Positions 31,438 through 32,644 of a stretch of 32,644 nucleotides of DNA are shown one piece after another (within the stretch, counting starts at the first letter, position 1; the number at the start of each line of letters is the position of its first letter). Source of the DNA: Hellea sp042093735. GTDB lineage: Bacteria; Pseudomonadota; Alphaproteobacteria; Caulobacterales; Maricaulaceae. The notes under the pieces were generated by a model. That model made no database searches and was not told the DNA's origin. It saw only the letters and a list, made by a program, of their open reading frames with translations. A program made the position numbers and the translations under genes. Location of the stretch: positions 1 to 32,644 of the forward strand of contig JBELEM010000022.1 in NCBI GenBank assembly GCA_042093735.1. Reading direction: 5' to 3'.

Positions 31438-32644
31438 CTGGCCAGAACGCATTGTTAGAAAAGCAATATTAGGTTTAGTTCCCTATTCGTCTCGTGGAGG
31501 GATTACTGGTGCATTGCATCTTGATGCTAATGAAAGTCCGTATACACCCCCGCCATGTTTATCGCTCAATAAATACAATCGATATCCTGAACAGCAACCA
31601 CTGCCGTTGCTAGAGCGTTTATCAACACTTTATACAACTGATAAGAAAAACATAATGTTAGGCCGCGGTGCGGATGAAGGTATTGAGGTGTTGCTCAGAA
31701 CTTTTTGTGAATCAAAAAAAGATAACATACTTATATGTTCCCCTACTTTTGGTTATTACGCTACATGTGCTAAAATTCAAGAAGCCGGAATAATCGACGT
31801 ACCTCTTACTCCAAATTTTGAATGGCAAGATGAAAAAATAGTATCAGAAGCAAAGAAGTCAAAAAACCTTAAATTAATTTTTTTATGTAGCCCTAACAAT
31901 CCATCTGGGGGCATAATTAAAACTGATTTAGTTGAAAAACTTTGTCAAGAATGTCCTGATAGTTTAATAGTAGTAGATGAAGCATATCAGGAATTCTCAT
32001 CTAGAAAAAGTTATATATCTGAGATTAAACAATACAGAAATTTGGTAGTTTTAAGAACTTTATCCAAGGCCTACTCATTAGCAGGTGTAAGGTTAGGAGT
32101 TACAATAGCAAATCCTAATGTTATTGAAATGATGCGCAAAACTCTACCTCCATACCCTATAGCGAGGCCAGTTGAGGTCACTGTTCTTGAAACATTAACC
32201 CCTAGTGCAATTAGTACACATAAATTAAGGATAAAAACCACTATACGCGAGAGGAATCGAATGCTTGAGAAATTAAGCGCATCTCCCTTCATAGAGAATA
32301 TATGGCCATCAGAGGGGAATTTTTTATTAATTAAAGTTACTAATTATGATAAATTATTGGTTGAATTGAACAAGTTTAATATAAAGATACGAGACTACAG
32401 AGCATCAACAGGCCATCTACGCATATCAATTGGTTCACCAGAAGAAAATAATATAGCTCTTGAAGCCTTTGGTGTAATTATTGAGGATGTAAGTACAGAT
32501 AGAATTGGTGAATATCATAGAAAAACAAAAGAAACGGATATATCCGTATTAGTTAATCTAGATAACGCTACCGAGATCAATATTAATACAGGTATTGGTT
32601 TCTATGATCATATGCTAGAGAGCTTAGCCAAGCATGGTAATTTT
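31430..32644 (+). CDS. hisC: HisC-HisB fusion: histidinol-phosphate aminotransferase + IGP dehydratase domain (3' truncated by window)
   Basis: One uninterrupted frame of 405 codons from ATG 31430 to the window end, checked codon by codon. Residues 1 to about 350 are a full class II aminotransferase, E. coli HisC type. It has LDANESP, LGRGADEGIEVLLRTFCE, LCSPNNPSG, VVDEAYQEF, PLP lysine Lys213 in LRTLSKAYSLAGVRLG, and the carboxylate-binding arginine in LRISIGSPEEN. Immediately after, from about residue 357 (DRIGEYHRKTKETDISV), begins an imidazoleglycerol-phosphate dehydratase domain with VNLDNAT and INTGIGFYDHMLESLAKHGNF, including its first Mn-binding histidines. There is no stop, ribosome-binding site or methionine at the junction. 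IGPD (step 6) produces imidazole-acetol phosphate, which HisC (step 7) transaminates, so product could pass between domains. The rest of the IGPD domain lies outside the window. Confidence 0.92.
   Translation, partial: MDNWPERIVRKAILGLVPYSSRGGITGALHLDANESPYTPPPCLSLNKYNRYPEQQPLPLLERLSTLYTTDKKNIMLGRGADEGIEVLLRTFCESKKDNILICSPTFGYYATCAKIQEAGIIDVPLTPNFEWQDEKIVSEAKKSKNLKLIFLCSPNNPSGGIIKTDLVEKLCQECPDSLIVVDEAYQEFSSRKSYISEIKQYRNLVVLRTLSKAYSLAGVRLGVTIANPNVIEMMRKTLPPYPIARPVEVTVLETLTPSAISTHKLRIKTTIRERNRMLEKLSASPFIENIWPSEGNFLLIKVTNYDKLLVELNKFNIKIRDYRASTGHLRISIGSPEENNIALEAFGVIIEDVSTDRIGEYHRKTKETDISVLVNLDNATEININTGIGFYDHMLESLAKHGNF

Noticed and set aside
1..32644. CRISPR arrays, insertion sequences, phage genes, toxin-antitoxin or defence genes
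   Set aside because: No regularly spaced direct repeats, transposase or integrase motifs, terminal inverted repeats with target duplications, or recognisable defence domains were seen on either strand.

Overview
The window is AT-rich, densely packed bacterial DNA with many overlapping gene ends (TAATG and ATGA junctions) and frequent TTG or GTG starts. It holds 34 protein genes (the first and last are cut by the window edges), one tRNA, and no recognisable insertion sequence, phage or CRISPR array. The gene order rlpA - D-Ala-D-Ala carboxypeptidase - tmk - holB - tatD - PhnP-like hydrolase, the DUF6356 gene and the kdsB/histidine-phosphatase pair point to an alphaproteobacterium. The base composition and compactness would suit a marine planktonic lineage. 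This assignment is inference from gene order and families, because no database search was possible.

Layout. 1-1570: 3' end of a malonyl-CoA synthetase gene (matB), a small secreted protein and tRNA-Ser(UGA). 1751-6900: a co-directional housekeeping run, rlpA, dac, tmk, holB, tatD and a metallo-beta-lactamase-fold hydrolase, for septal peptidoglycan, dTMP and replication functions. 6915-9429: KDO (lipopolysaccharide inner core) genes, with kdsB and a histidine-phosphatase-family protein on the minus strand, divergent from kdsD. 9435-10750: ribosome-rescue factor arfB, a DUF6356 membrane protein and an Lrp/AsnC regulator. 10751-22202: a surface-polysaccharide island. It encodes all five enzyme types (WbpA, B, E, D and I) needed to make UDP-2,3-diacetamido-2,3-dideoxy-mannuronic acid, three glycosyltransferases and a Wzm/Wzt-type ABC exporter. 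22269-28890: a catabolic or accessory block with a PYROXD2-like FAD oxidoreductase, a Rieske oxygenase of the quaternary-amine type, an APC permease, an alpha-methylacyl-CoA racemase and an FAD monooxygenase. 28954-end: a TrpR-like regulator (YerC family) overlapping hisG, then hisD and a long open frame.

The most notable observation is at the right edge. The open frame from 31430 to the window end encodes a complete histidinol-phosphate aminotransferase (HisC) that runs with no stop codon and almost no linker into an imidazoleglycerol-phosphate dehydratase (IGPD, HisB) domain. The fusion joins two consecutive steps of histidine synthesis, unlike the familiar HisB fusion of IGPD with histidinol-phosphatase. 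HisG is the long, regulated form, and HisC and HisD look like the E. coli type. This suggests the operon either came from a gammaproteobacterial-type hisGDCB or shares ancestry with it, and that it lost the phosphatase domain in frame.

Other points worth checking: a histidine phosphatase, translationally coupled to kdsB, in which the second catalytic histidine is asparagine; a near-perfect 35-bp inverted repeat in the divergent promoter region of the polysaccharide exporter and the epimerase; a 603-residue glycosyltransferase with a membrane hairpin and a roughly 100-residue insertion; and a Rieske oxygenase with glutamate at the bridging position and no reductase gene beside it.
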